Assembly: GCF_949987535.1 (NCBI RefSeq)
Contig: NW_026646025.1
Span: 1,302,001-1,366,000, forward strand
From: Balaenoptera acutorostrata
Taxonomy: Eukaryota > Chordata > Mammalia > Artiodactyla > Balaenopteridae
DNA length: 64,000 bases
Direction of reading: 5' to 3'
Shown: one piece after another, positions 28,701 to 42,211 of the stretch
Numbering within the stretch: position 1 is the stretch's first letter
Layout of the letters: each line of letters starts with the position of its first letter
Program-made: the position numbers and the translations under genes
The notes under the pieces: model-generated
What the model was told of the DNA's origin: nothing
Databases searched by the model: none
Seen by the model: only the letters and a program-made list of their open reading frames with translations

Positions 28701-29022
28701 CATGGCCGTGTCATCACAATGCTCCATGGCCCTTGTCATCATAATGCTCCAGAATCCTTGTAATCACAATGTTCCATGGCCGTGTCATCACAATGTTCCA
28801 TGGCCCTTGTCATCAGAATGCTCCAGAATTCTTGTCATCACAATGTTCCATGACCATGTCATCACAATGCTCCATCGCCTTTGTCATCAGAATGCTCCAG
28901 AATTCTTGTCATCACAATGTTCCATGACCGTGTCTTCACAATGCTCCATGGCCCTTGTCAGCACAATGCTCCAGAATTCTTGTTATCACAATGTTCCATG
29001 ACCGTGTCATCACAATGCTACA
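25772..29022 (+). repeat. H block H4 (3,251 bp)
   Basis: Same total length as H1, but not collinear with it. H4 has 148 bp more before 27365, lacks one trimer near 28110 that H1 has at about 17230-17340, and lacks another near 28810 that H1 has before 18157. Its missing-C landmark at 27841 has GAATTATTG instead of GAATTCTTG. Confidence 0.86.
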
Positions 29023-30659
29023 TGACCCTGGTCATCACAGTTCTCCATGACCTTTGTCATCACAATGCTCTATGTCGCTTTTCATCACAATTCTCAATGA
29101 CCACTTTAATCACTATGCTCGCTGACCATTTTCATCATATTTCTCTAGTGTCATTACAATACCCCATGGCCCCTTTCTTCACAATGCTCCATGATGCCTG
29201 TCATCATAATGCTCCATGGCTTTTGTTATCACAATGCTCCAGGACCAGTTACATCACAATTCTCCATCCCCTTTGTCATCATGGTGCACAATGAAACCTT
29301 TCATTAAAATGCTCCATGACACTAGTCATCACAATACTCCATGGCCTTTATCGTCACAATGCTCCCATGCACTTTTCATCACGATGTTCCATGAATACTT
29401 TCATCACATTGCTCCATGACCATTGTCATCACAATAGTCCATACCCTTGTCAACACAATGCTGCATAATCCCTGTCATCACAATTCTCCATGACTGCTGT
29501 CATCACAATAATCCAGGACAATTTTCATCACAGTGCTCCATGATACCTTTCATCACAATTCCTAGATGATCAATGTCACACAATGCCCCATGACACTTGT
29601 CATCACAATTCACTATGACCCTTTTCATCACAATACTCGATGAACCGTGTCATCACAGTGTTCCAGGACACATGTCATCACAATGATCCATGTCTACTTC
29701 CATCACAATGCTCCAATACCCCTGTCATCACAATGCTCCATGGCCCCTGTTATCATATTGCTCCATGATCTCTTTCATCACAATGCTCCATGACCACTGT
29801 CATCACCATGCCTCATAACGGCTCTCATCTCAATGCTCCATGGCCCCTTTCATCACAATGCTCCATGAACCCTGTCATCACAATGTACCCTGCCTTTTTC
29901 ATCACAAAGCTCCGTGGGCCCTGTCATCACAATGCTCCATGCCCTTGTCATCAAAATGCTCCAGAACTCTTGTCATCATAATGCTCCATGCCAATGTCAT
30001 CAAAATGCCCCATGACACTTGTCATCACAATGCTCCATGGCCTTTGTCATCACAATGTTCCATGGCCCCTGTCATCACAGTGCTCCATGATACCTTTCAT
30101 CGCAAATCTAGATGACCACTGTCATCACAATGCCCCATGACAGATGACATCACATTTCGCCATGGTCCTTGTCATCACAATGCTCCATGAACCGTGTCAT
30201 CACAAGGTTCCAGGACACTTGTCATCACAATGATCCAAGATCACATTCATCACAGTGCTCCATGAACCCTGTCATCTCAATGCTCCATAGCCTTTGTATT
30301 CACAATGCTCCATGGCCCCTGTAATCACAGTGCTCCATGACCCTTTTCATCACAATGCTCCAAGACCGCTCTCAACACAATGCCCCATGACGCCTGACAT
30401 CACAAATCTCCATAGCCTCTCTTACCAATAAGCTCCATGATCGCTGTCAGCAGAATGTTCCATGACACTTTTCGTCACAATACTGCAAGACCACTGTCAT
30501 CACAGAGTTCTCTGCCCATATCATCACAATGTTCCTTGTCACCTTTAATCACAATGCTCCATGCCCTTTCATCACAATGCTCCAGAAATCTTTTTCATCG
30601 CAATGTTCCTTGACTGTGTCATCACAATGCTCCATGGCCGTCATCAGCACAATGCTCCA
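29023..30659 (+). repeat. D block D5, type a, complete (1,637 bp)
   Basis: Starts 4888 bp after D4. A private change, CTGCCTTTTTC, lies near 29890 (others CTGCCCTTTTC). Confidence 0.92.
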
Positions 30660-32580
30660 GAATTCTTGTCATCACAATGTTCCATGACCGTGTCATCACA
30701 ATGCTCCATGGCCCTTTTCATCACAATGCTCCGGAATTCTTCTCATCACATTGTTCCATGACCGTGTCATCACAATGCTCCATGGCCCTTTTCAGCACAA
30801 TGCTCCAGAATTCCTGTCATCAAAATGTTCCATGACCATGTCATCACAATGGTCCATGGCCCTAGTAAGCACTATGCTCCAGAATTCTTGTCATCACAAT
30901 GTTCCATGACCGTGTCATCACAATGTTCCATGGCCGTGTCATCACAATGCTCCATGGCCCTTGTCATCACAATGCTCCGGAATTCTTCTCATCACATTGT
31001 TCCATGACCGTGTCATCACAATGCTCCATGGCCCTTTTCAGCACAATGCTCCAGAATTCCTGTCATCAAAAAGTTCCATGACCGTGTCATCACAATGCTC
31101 CAGAATTCTTGACATCACAATGTTCCATACCGTGTCATCACAATGCTCCATGGCCATTGTCATCACAATGCTCCAGAATTATTGTCATCACAATGTTCCA
31201 TGACCATGTCATCACAATGGTCCATGGCCCTAGTCAGCACAATGCTCCAGAATTCTTGTCATCACAATGTTCCATGACAGTGTCATCACAATGTTCCATG
31301 GCCGTGTCATCACAATGCTCCATGGCCCTTGTCATCATACTGCTCCAGAATTCTTGTCATTACTATATTCCATGAACGTGTCATCACAATGCTCTATGGC
31401 GCTTGTCATCAGAATGCTCCAGCATTCTTGTCATCACAATGTTCCATGACCGTGTCATCACAATGCTCCATCGCCTTTGTCATCAGAATGCTCCAGAATT
31501 CTTGTCATCACAATGTTTCATGGCCGTGTCATCACAATGCTCCATGGACCTTGTCAGCACAATGCTCCAGAATTCTTGTCATCACAATGTTCCATGGCCG
31601 TGTCATCACAATTCTCCATGAACCTTGTCATCACAATTCTCCAGAATTCTTGTCATCACAAGTTTCCATGGCCGTGTCATCACAATGCTCCATGGCCCTT
31701 GTCATGACAATGCTCCAGAATTCTTCTCATCACAATGTTCCATGACCGTGTCATCACAATGCTCTATGGCGCTTGTCATCAGAATGCTCCAGAATTCTTG
31801 TCATCACAATGTTCCATGGCCGTGTCATCACAATGCTCCATGGCCCTTTTCATGACAATGCTCCAGAATTCTTCTCATCACAATGTTCCATGACCGTGTC
31901 ATCACAAAGCTCCATGGCCATTGTCATCACAATGCTCCAGAATTCTTGTCATCACAATGTTCCATGGCCGTGTCATCACAATGTTCCAAGGCCCTTGTCA
32001 TCATAATGCTCAAGAATTCTTGTCATCACAATGTTCCATGACCGTATCATCACAATACTCCATGGCCCTTGTCAGCACAATGCTCCAGAATTCTTCTCAT
32101 CACAATGTTCCATGACCGTGTCATCACAATGCTCCATGGCCAATGTCATCACAATGCTCCAGAATTCTTGTCATCACAATGTTCCATGGCCGTGTCATCA
32201 CAATGCTCCATGGCCCTTGTCATCATAATGTTCCAGAATTCTTGTCATCACAATGTTCCATGACTGTGTCATCACAATGCTCCATGGCCCTTGTCATGAC
32301 AATGCTCCAGAATTCTTCTCATCACATTGTTCCATGACCGTGTCATCACAATACTCCATGGCCCTTGTCATCATAATGCTCCAGAATTCTTTTCATTACT
32401 ATATTCCATGAACGTGTCATCACAATGCTCTATGGCGCTGTTCATCAGAATGCTCCAGAATTCTTGTCATCACAATGTTCCATGACCGTGTCATCACAAT
32501 GCTCCATCGCCTTTGTCATCAGAATGCTCCAGATTTCTTGTCATCACAATGTTCCATGACCGTGTCATCACAATGCTACA
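30660..32580 (+). repeat. H block H5 (1,921 bp), mosaic
   Basis: Length 25x74 + 49 + 2x24 - 26 fits its two tetramers (near 30899, 31267) and one missing-C site (31103). Its left part resembles H3 at offset 8002. Its right part (32031-32337) resembles H2 at offset 11782. Confidence 0.86.
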
Positions 32581-34217
32581 TGACCCTGGTCATCACAGTT
32601 CTCCATGACCTTTGTCATCACAATGATCTATGTCGCTTTTCATAACAATTCTCAATGACCACTTTAATCACTATGCTCGCTGACCATTTTCATCATATTT
32701 CTCTAGTGTCATTACAATACCCCATGGCCCCTTTCTTCACAATGCTCCATGATGCCTGTCATCACAAAGCTCCATGGCTTTTGTTATCACAATGCTCCAG
32801 GACCAGTTTCATCACAATTCTCCATCCCCTTTGTCATCATGGTGCACAATGAAACCTTTCATTAAAATGCTCCATGACACTAGTCATCACAATACTCCAT
32901 GGCCTTTATCATCACAATGCTCCCATGCACTTTTCATCACGATGTTCCATGAATACTTTCATCACATTGCTCCATGACCATTGTCATCACAATAGTCCAT
33001 ACACTAGTCAACACAATGCTGCATAATCCCTGTCATCACAATTCTCCATGACTGCTGTCATCACAATAATCCAGGACAATTTTCATCACAGTGCTCCATG
33101 ATACCTTTCATCACAATTCCTAGATGATCAATGTCACACAATGCACCATGACACTTGTCATCACAATTCACTATGACCCTTTTCATCACAATACTCGATG
33201 AACCGTGTCATCACAGTGTTCCAGGACACATGTCATCACAATGATCCATGTCTACTTCCATCACCATGCTACAATACCCCTGTCATCACAATGCTCCATG
33301 GCCCCTGTTATCATATTGCTCCATGATCTCTTTCATCACAATGCTACATGACCACTGTCATCACCATGCCTCATAACGGCTCTCATCTCAATGCTCCATG
33401 GCCCCTTTCATCACAATACTCCATGAACCCTGTCATCACAATGTACCCTGCCCTTTTCATCACAAAGCTCGGTGGGCCCTGTCATCACAATGCTCCATGC
33501 CCTTGTAATCAAAATGCTCCAGAACTCTTGTCATCATAATGCTCCATGCCAGTGTCATCAAAATGCCCCATGACACTTGTCATCACAATGCTCCATGGCC
33601 TTTGTCATCACAATGTTCCATGGCCCCTGTCATCACAGTGCTCCATGATACCTTTCATCGCAAATCTAGATGACCACTGTCATCACAATGCCCCATGACA
33701 GATATCATCACAATTCGCCATGGTCCTTGTCATCACAATGCTCCATGAACCGTTTCATCACAAGGTTCCAGGACACTTGTCATCACAATGATCCAAGATC
33801 ACATTCATCACAGTGCTCCATGAACCCTGTCATCTCAATGCTCCATAGCCTTTGTATTCACAAAGCTCCATGGCCCCTGTAATCACAGTGCTCCATGACC
33901 CTTTTCATCACAATGCTCCAAGACCGCTCTCAACACAATGCCCCATGAAGCCTGACATCACAAATCTCCATAGCCTCTCTTACCAAAAAGCTCCATGATC
34001 GCTGTCAGCAGAATGTTCCATGACAATTTTCGTCACAATACTGCAAGACCACTGTCATCACAGAGTTCTCTGCCCATATCATCACAATGTTCCTTGTCAC
34101 CTTTAATCACAATGCTCCATGCCCTTTCATCACAATGCTCCAGAAATCTTTTTCATCGCAATGTTCTTTGACTGTGTCATCACAATGCTCCATGGCCGTC
34201 ATCAGCACAATGCTCCA
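32581..34217 (+). repeat. D block D6, type a, complete and more diverged
   Basis: Exactly 1,637 bp like the others, but with more substitutions than D1-D5: ACACTAGTCAAC near 33001, GATATCATCACAATTCGCC near 33701, CCAAAAAGCTCC near 33984, and CGTTTCATC near 33752. The CCAAAAAGCTCC and ACAATTCGCC states are shared with D11. Confidence 0.9.
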
Positions 34218-37098
34218 GAATTCTTGTCATCACAATGTTCCATGACCGTGTCATCACAATGCTCCATGGCCCTTTTCATCACAATGCTCCGGAATTCTTC
34301 TCATCACATTGTTCCATGACCGTGTCATCAAAATGGTCCATGGCCCAAGTCAGCACAATGCTCCAGAATTCTTGTCATCACAATGTTCCATGACCGTGTC
34401 ATCACAATGTTCCATGGCCGTGTCATCACAATGCTCCATGGCCCTTGTCATCACAATGCTCCGGAATTCTTCTCATCACATTGTTCCATGACCGTGTCAT
34501 CACAATGCTCCATGGCCCTTTTCAGCACAATGCTCCAGAATTCCTGTCATCAAAATGTTCCATGACCGTGTCATCACAATGCTCCAGAATTCTTGACATC
34601 ACAATGTTCCATACCGTGTCATCACAATGCTCCATGGCCATTGTCATCACAATGCTCCAGAATTATTGTCATCACAATGTTCCATGACCATGTCATCACA
34701 ATGGTCCATGGCCCTAGTCAGCACAATGCTCCAGAATTCTTGTCATCACAATGTTCCATGACAGTGTCATCACAATGTTCCATGGCCGTGTCATCACAAT
34801 GCTCCATGGCCCTTGTCATCATACTGCTCCAGAATTCTTGTCATTACTATATTCCATGAACGTGTCATCACAATGCTCTATGGCGCTTTTCATCAGAATG
34901 CTCCAGCATTCTTGTCATCACAATGTTCCATGACCGTATCATCACAATACTCCATGGCCCTTGTCAGCACAATGCTCCAGAATTCTTCTCATCACAATGT
35001 TCCATGACCGTGTCATCACAATGCTCCATGGCCAATGTCATCACAATGCTCCAGAATTCTTGTCATCACAATGTTCCATGGCCGTGTCATCACAATTCTC
35101 CATGAACCTTGTCATCACAATTCTCCAGAATTCTTGTCATCACAATGTTCCATGGCCGTGTCATCACAATGCTCCATGGCCCTTGTCATGACAATGCTCC
35201 AGAATTCTTCTCATCACAATGTTCCATAACCGTGTCATCACAATGCTCCATGGCCCTTGTCATCACAATGCTCCGGAATCCTTCTCATCACATTGTTCCA
35301 TGACCGTGTCATCACAATGCTCCATGGCCCTTTTCAGCACAATGCTCCAGAATACTTGTCATCACAATGTTCCATGGCCGTGTCATCACAATGCTCCATG
35401 GCCCTTGTCATCACAATGCTCCGGAATTCTTCTCATCACATTGTTCCATGACCGTGTCATCACAATGCTCCATGGCCCTTTTCAGCACAATGCTCCAGAA
35501 TTCCTGTCATCAAAATGTTCCATGACCGTGTCATCACAATGCTCCAGAATTCTTGACATCACAATGTTCCATACCGTGTCATCACAATGCTCCATGGCCA
35601 TTGTCATCACAATGCTCCAGAATTATTGTCATCACAATGTTCCATGACCATGTCATCACAATGGTCCATGGCCCTAGTCAGCACAATGCTCCAGAATTCT
35701 TGTCATCACAATGTTCAATGACAGTGTCATCACAATGTTCCATTGCCGTGTCATCACAATGCTCCATGGCCCTTGTCATCATACTGCTCCAGAATTCTTG
35801 TCATTACTATATTCCATGAACGTGTCATCACAATGCTCTATGGCGCTTTTCATCAGAATGCTCCAGCATTCTTGTCATCACAATGTTCCATGACCGTATC
35901 ATCACAATACTCCATGGCCCTTGTCAGCACAATGCTCCAGAATTCTTCTCATCACAATGTTCCATGACCGTGTCATCACAATGCTCCATGGCCAATGTCA
36001 TCACAATGCTCCAGAATTCTTGTCATCACAATGTTCCATGGCCGTGTCATCACAATTCTCCATGAACCTTGTCATCACAATTCTCCAGAATTCTTGTCAT
36101 CACAATGTTCCATGGCCGTGTCATCACAATGCTCCATGGCCCTTGTCATGACAATGCTCCAGAATTCTTCTCATCACAATGTTCCATGACCGTGTCATCA
36201 CAATGCTCCATGGCCCTTCTCATCACAATGCTCCAGAATTCTTGTCATCACAATGTTCCATGACCGTGTCATCACAATGCTCCATGGCCCTTCTCATGAC
36301 AATGCTCCAGAATTTTTCTCATCACAATGTTCCATGACCGTGTCATCAAAATGCTCCATGGCCGTGTCATCACAATGCTCCATGGCCCTTGTCATCATAA
36401 TGCTCCAGAATTCTTGTCATCACAATGTTCCATGAACGTGTCACAACAATGCTCCATGGCCCTTGTCAGCACAATGCTCCAGAATTCTTGTCATAACAAT
36501 GTTCCATGACCGTGTCATCACAATGCTCCATCGCCTTTGTCATCAGAATGCTCCAGAATTCTTGTCATCACAATGTTCCATGACCGTGTCATCACAATGC
36601 TCAATGGCCCTTGTCAGCACAATGCTCCAGAATTCTTGTCATCACAATGTTCAATGGCCGTGTCATCAGAATGCTCCATGGCCCTTGTCATCATAATGCT
36701 CCAGAATTCTTGTCATCATAATGTTCCATGACTGTGTCATCACAATGCTCCATGGCCCTTGTCATGACAATGCTCCAGAATTCTTCTCATCACATTGTTC
36801 CATGACCGTGTCATCACAATGCTCCATGGCCCTTGTCATCATAATGCTCCAGAATTCTTGTCATTACTATATTCCATGAACGTGTCATCACAATGCTCTA
36901 TGGCGCTTGTCATCAGAATGCTCCAGAATTCTTGTCATCACAATGTTCCATGACCGTGTCATCACAATGCTCCATCGCCTTTGTCATCAGAATGCTCCAG
37001 ATTTCTTGTCATCACAATGTTCCATGACCGTGTCATCACAATGCTCCATGGCCCTTGTCAGCACAATGCTCCAGAATTCTTGTCATCACAATGCTCCA
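34218..37098 (+). repeat. H block H6 (2,881 bp)
   Basis: Ends in an A monomer joined directly to a D monomer starting TGAACCG. Length 38x74 + 25 + 4x24 - 2x26 agrees with four tetramers (near 34383, 34751, 35711, 36327) and two missing-C sites (34587, 35547). Confidence 0.86.
34385..36222 (+). repeat. 960 bp tandem duplication inside H6
   Basis: 34441-34500 and 35401-35460 read the same, and landmarks keep a 960 bp offset (missing-C 34587 and 35547; GCTTTTCATCAG 34886 and 35846). The second copy has private changes GTTCAATGACAG near 35713 and CCATTGCCGTG near 35741. Confidence 0.85.
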
Positions 37099-37570
37099 TG
37101 AACCGTTTCATCACAAGGTTCCAGGACACTTGTCATCACAATGATCCAAGATCACATTCATCACAGTGCTCCATGAACCCTGTCATCTCAATGCTCCATA
37201 GCCTTTGTATTCACAATGCTCCATGGCCCCTGTAATCACAGTGCTCCATGACCCTTTTCATCACAATGCTCCAAGACCGCTCTCAACACAATGCCCCATG
37301 AAGCCTGACATCACAAATCTCCATAGCCTCTCTTACCAAAAAGCTCCATGATCGCTGTCAGCAGAATGTTCCATGACAATTTTCGTCACAATACTGCAAG
37401 ACCACTGTCATCACAGAGTTCTCTGCCCATATCATCACAATGTTCCTTGTCACCTTTAATCACAATGCTCCATGCCCTTTCATCACAATGCTCCAGAAAT
37501 CTTTTTCATCGCAATGTTCTTTGACTGTGTCATCACAATGCTCCATGGCCGTCATCAGCACAATGCTCCA
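37099..37570 (+). repeat. 5'-truncated D block, type a (472 bp)
   Basis: Matches D6 from 33746 at offset 3353, keeping its CGTTTCATC and CCAAAAAGCTCC variants, so it derives from D6 or a close relative. It keeps the complete 3' end. Confidence 0.88.
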
Positions 37571-38431
37571 GAATTCTTGTCATCACAATGTTCCATGACC
37601 GTGTCATCACAATGCTCCATGGCCCTTTTCATCACAATGCTCTGGAATTCTTCTCATCACATTGTTCCATGACCGTGTCATCAAAATGGTCCATGGCCCA
37701 AGTCAGCACAATGCTCCAGAATTCTTGTCATCACAATGTTCCATGACCGTGTCATCACAATGTTCCATGGCCGTGTCATCACAATGCTCCATGGCCCTTG
37801 TCATCACAATGCTCCGGAATTCTTCTCATCACATTGTTCCATGACCGTGTCATCACAATGCTCCATGGCCCTTTTCAGCACAATGCTCCAGAATTCCTGT
37901 CATCAAAATGTTCCATGACCGTGTCATCACAATGCTCCAGAATTCTTGACATCACAATGTTCCATACCGTGTCATCACAATGCTCCATGGCCATTGTCAT
38001 CACAATGCTCCAGAATTATTGTCATCACAATGTTCCATGACCATGTCATCACAATGGTCCATGGCCCTAGTCAGCACAATGCTCCAGAATTCTTGTCATC
38101 ACAATGTTCCATGACAGTGTCATCACAATGTTCCATTGCCGTGTCATCACAATGCTCCATGGCCCTTGTCATCATACTGCTCCAGAATTCTTGTCATTAC
38201 TATATTCCATGAACGTGTCATCACAATGCTCTATGGCGCTTTTCATCAGAATGCTCCAGCATTCTTGTCATCACAATGTTCCATGACCGTATCATCACAA
38301 TACTCCATGGCCCTTGTCAGCACAATGCTCCAGAATTCTTCTCATCACAATGTTCCATGACCGTGTCATCACAATGCTCCATGGCCAATGTCATCACAAT
38401 GCTCCAGAATTCTTCTCATCACAATGCTCCA
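37571..38431 (+). repeat. H block H6b (861 bp)
   Basis: Copy of the start of H6 at offset 3353, but the CCATTGCCGTG variant near 38134 is that of the second 960 bp copy (35741), so it is a mosaic of both. It contains the last missing-C landmark of the window (37940). It ends in an A monomer before a type-b fragment. Confidence 0.85.
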
Positions 38432-38678
38432 TGACGCCTTTCATCACAATGCTCCAAGTCCGGTGTCAACAAAATGCCCCATGATGCCTGCCATCACAAA
38501 TCTCCAGGGCCTCTCTTACCAAAGAGCTCCATGATCCCTGTCAGCACAATGTTCCATGACAGTTTTCGTCACAATACTCCATGTCCTGTCTCATCACAGA
38601 GTTCTCTGCCCATATCATCACAATGTTCCTTGTCACCTTTAATCACAATGCTCCATACCCTTTCACCACAATGCTCCA
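38432..38678 (+). repeat. 5'-truncated D block, type b (247 bp)
   Basis: First type-b sequence in the window: CCCCATGATGCCTGCC, CTCCAGGGCCTCTC and a terminal CCCTTTCACCACAATG monomer instead of the type-a end. CCAAGTCCGG near 38455 is shared only with 54445. Confidence 0.87.
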
Positions 38679-39097
38679 GAATTCTTGTCATCACAATGTT
38701 CCATGACCGTGTCATCACAATGCTCCATGGCGCTTGTCAGCACAATGTTCCAGAATTCTTGTAATCACAATGTTCCATGACCGTGTCATCACAATAGTCC
38801 ATGGCCCTTCTCATGACAATGCTCCAGAATTTTTCTCATCACAATGTTCCATGACCGTGTCATCAAAATGCTCCATGGGCACTGTCATCACAATGCTCCA
38901 GAATTCTTGTCATCACAGTGTTCCATGGCCGTGTCATCACAATGCTCCATGGCCCTAGTCATTATCATGCTCCAGAATTCTTGTCATCACAATGTTCCAT
39001 GAACATGTCATCACAATGCTCCATGGCCCTTGTCAGCACAATGCTCCAGAATTCTTGTCATCACAATGTTCCATGACCGTGTCATCACAATGCTCCA
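38679..39097 (+). repeat. H block (419 bp, 5 trimers plus A-B)
   Basis: Carries GGCGCTTGTCAGC, ATAGTCCATGG and CCATGGGCACTG variants, which are repeated at 54668 onward with small changes (CATGGGTACTG there). Confidence 0.85.
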
Positions 39098-39319
39098 AGA
39101 CTGGTATCAAAACAATGCCCCATGATGCCTGCCATCACAAATCTCCAGGGCCTCTCTTACCAAAGAGCTCCATGATCCCTGTCAGCACAATGTTCCATGA
39201 CAGTTTTCGTCACAATACTCTATGTCCTGTCTCATCACAGAATTCTCTGCCCTTATCATCACAATGTTCCTTGTCACCTTTAATCACAATGCTCCATACT
39301 CCTTCACCACAATGCTCCA
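39098..39319 (+). repeat. 5'-truncated D block, type b (222 bp), shortest
   Basis: Begins AGACTGGTATC after a monomer ending GCTCCA and ends with CTCCTTCACCACAATG. Its paralogue at 55161 retains one further D monomer (TGACGCCTTTC) at the 5' side. Confidence 0.85.
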
Positions 39320-40650
39320 GAATTCTTATCATCACAATGTTCCATGACCGTGTCATCACAATGCTCCATGGCCCTTGTCATCACAATGCTCCAGAATTCT
39401 TGTCATCACAATGTTCCATGACCGTGTCATCACAATGCTCCATGGCCCTTCTCATGACAATGCTCCAGAATTTTTCTCATCACAATGTTCCATGACCGTG
39501 TCATCAAAATGCTCCATGGCCGTGTCATCACAATGCTCCATGGCCCTTGTCATCATAATGCTCCAGAATTCTTGTCATCACAATGTTCCATGAACGTGTC
39601 ACAACAATGCTCCATGGCCCTTGTCAGCACAATGCTCCAGAATTCTTGTCATAACAATGTTCCATGACCGTGTCATCACAATGCTCCATCGCCTTTGTCA
39701 TCAGAATGCTCCAGAATTCTTGTCATCACAATGTTCCATGACCGTGTCATCACAATGCTCAATGGCCCTTGTCAGCACAATGCTCCAGAATTCTTGTCAT
39801 CACAATGTTCCATGACCGTGTCATCACAATGCTCCATGGCCCTTGTCATCACAATGCTCCAGAATTCTTGTCATCACAATGTTCCATGACCGTGTCATCA
39901 CAATGCTCCATGGCCCTTGTCATGACAATGCTCCAGAATTCTTCTCATCACAATGGTCCATGATCGTGTCATCACAATGCTCCATGGCCATTGTCATCAC
40001 AATGCTCCCGAATTCTTGTCATCACAATGTTCCATGACCATGTCATCACAATGCTCAATGGCCATTGTCATCACAATGCTCCCGAATTCTTGTCATCACA
40101 ATGTTCCATGACCGTGTCTTCACAATGCTCCATGGCCCTTGTCATCATAATGCTCCAGAATTCTTGTCATCACAATGTTCCATGACCGTATCATCACAAT
40201 GCTCCATGGCCCTTGTCATCGCAATGCTCCAGAATTCTTGTCATCACAATGTTCCATGACCGTGTCATCACAATGCTACATGGCCCTTGTCATCACAATG
40301 CTCCAGAATTCTTGTCATCACAATGTTCCATGACCGTATCATCACAATGCTCCATGGCCCTTGTCATCGCAATGCTCCAGAATTCTTGTCATCACAATGT
40401 TACATGACCGTGTCATCACAATGCTCCATGGCCCTTGTCATCGCAATGCTGCAGAATTCTTGTCATCACAATGTTCCATGACCGTGTCATCACAATGCTC
40501 CATCGCCTTTGTCATCAGAATGCTCCAGAATTCTTGTCATCACAATGTTCCATGACCATGTCATCACAATGGTCCATGGCCCTAGTCAGCACAATGCTCC
40601 AGAATTCTTGTCATCACAATGTTCCATGACCGTGTCATCACAATGCTACA
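39320..40650 (+). repeat. H block (1,331 bp)
   Basis: 17x74 + 49 + 24, consistent with a single tetramer near 39485. It is rich in variants not seen in the left half: CATCGCAATGCT, CTCCCGAATTC and ATGACCGTATC. Confidence 0.86.
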
Positions 40651-42211
40651 TGACCCTGGTCATCACAGTTCTCCATGACCATTGTCATCACAATGCTCTA
40701 TGTTGCTTTTCATCACAATTCTCAATGACCACTTTAATCACTATGCTCGCTGACCATTTTCATCATATTTCTCTAGTGTCATTACAATACCCCATGGCCC
40801 CTTTCTTCACAATGCTCCATGATGCCTGTCATCACAATGCTCCATGGCTTTTGTTATCACAATGCTCCAGGACCAGTTTCATCAAAATTCTCCATCCCCT
40901 TTTCATCATGGTGCACAATGAAACCTTTCATTAAAATGCTCCATGACACTAGTCATCACAATACTCCATGGCCTTTATCGTCACAATGCTCCAAGGCACT
41001 TTTCATCACGATGTTCCATGAATACTTTCATCACATTGCTCCATGACCATTGTCATCACAATAGTCCATACCCTTGTCAACACAATGCTGCATAATCCCT
41101 GTCATCACAATTCTCCATGACTGCTGTCATCACAATAATCCAGGACAATTTTCATCACAGTGCTCCATGATACCTTTCATCACAATTCCTAGATGATCAA
41201 TGTCACACAATGCCCCATGACACTTGTCATCACAATTCGCTATGACCCTTGTCATCACAATACTCGATGAACCGTGTCATCACAGTGTTCCAGGACACAT
41301 GTCATCACAATGATCCATGTCTACTTCCATCACAATGCTCCAATACCCCTGTCATCACAAAGCTCCATGGCCCCTGTTATCATATTGCTCCATGATCTCT
41401 TTCATCACAATGCTCCATGATCACTGTCATCACCATGCCTCATAACGGCTCTCATCTCAATGCTCCATGGCCCCTTTCATCACAATGCTCCATGAACCCT
41501 GTCATCACAATATACCCTGCCCTTTTCATCACAAAGCTCCGTGGGCCCTGTCATCACAATGCTCTATGCCCTTGTCATCAACATGCTCCAGAACTCTTGT
41601 CATCATAATGCTCCATGCCAATGTCATCACAATGCCCCATGACACTTGTCATCACAATGCTCCATGGCCTTTGTCATCACAATGTTCCATGGCCCCTGTT
41701 ATCACAGTGCTCCATGATACCTTTCATCGCAAATCTAGATGACCACTGTCATCACAATGCCCCATGACAGATGTCATCACAATTTGCCATGGTCCTTGTC
41801 ATCACAATGCTCCATGAACCGTGTCATCACAAGGTTCCAGGACACTTGTCATCACAATGATCCAAGATCACATTCATCACAGTGCTCCATGAAACCTGTC
41901 ATCTCAATGCTCCATAGCCTTTGAATTCACAATGCTCCATGGCCCCTGTAATCACAATGCTCCATGACGCCTTTCATCACAATGCTCCAAGACCGGTGTC
42001 AACACAATGCCCCATGATGCCTGCCATCACAAATCTCCAGGGCCTCTCTTACCAAAGAGCTCCATGATCCCTGTCAGCCCAATGTTCCATGACAGTTTTC
42101 GTCACAATACTCCATGTCCTGTCTCATCACAAAATTCTCATCCCATATCATCACAATGTTCCTTGTCACCTTTAATCACAATGCTCCATACCCTTTCACC
42201 ACAATGCTCCA
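40651..42211 (+). repeat. D block D7, type b (1,561 bp)
   Basis: Starts at the usual TGACCCTGG but ends with the type-b terminus. It lacks the extra monomer found in D8-D10. Private states: CTATGTTGC near 40698 and GCTCCAAGGCAC near 40988; both recur in D12. It contains an EcoRI site in TTTGAATTCAC near 41922 where type a has TTTGTATTCAC. Confidence 0.9.
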
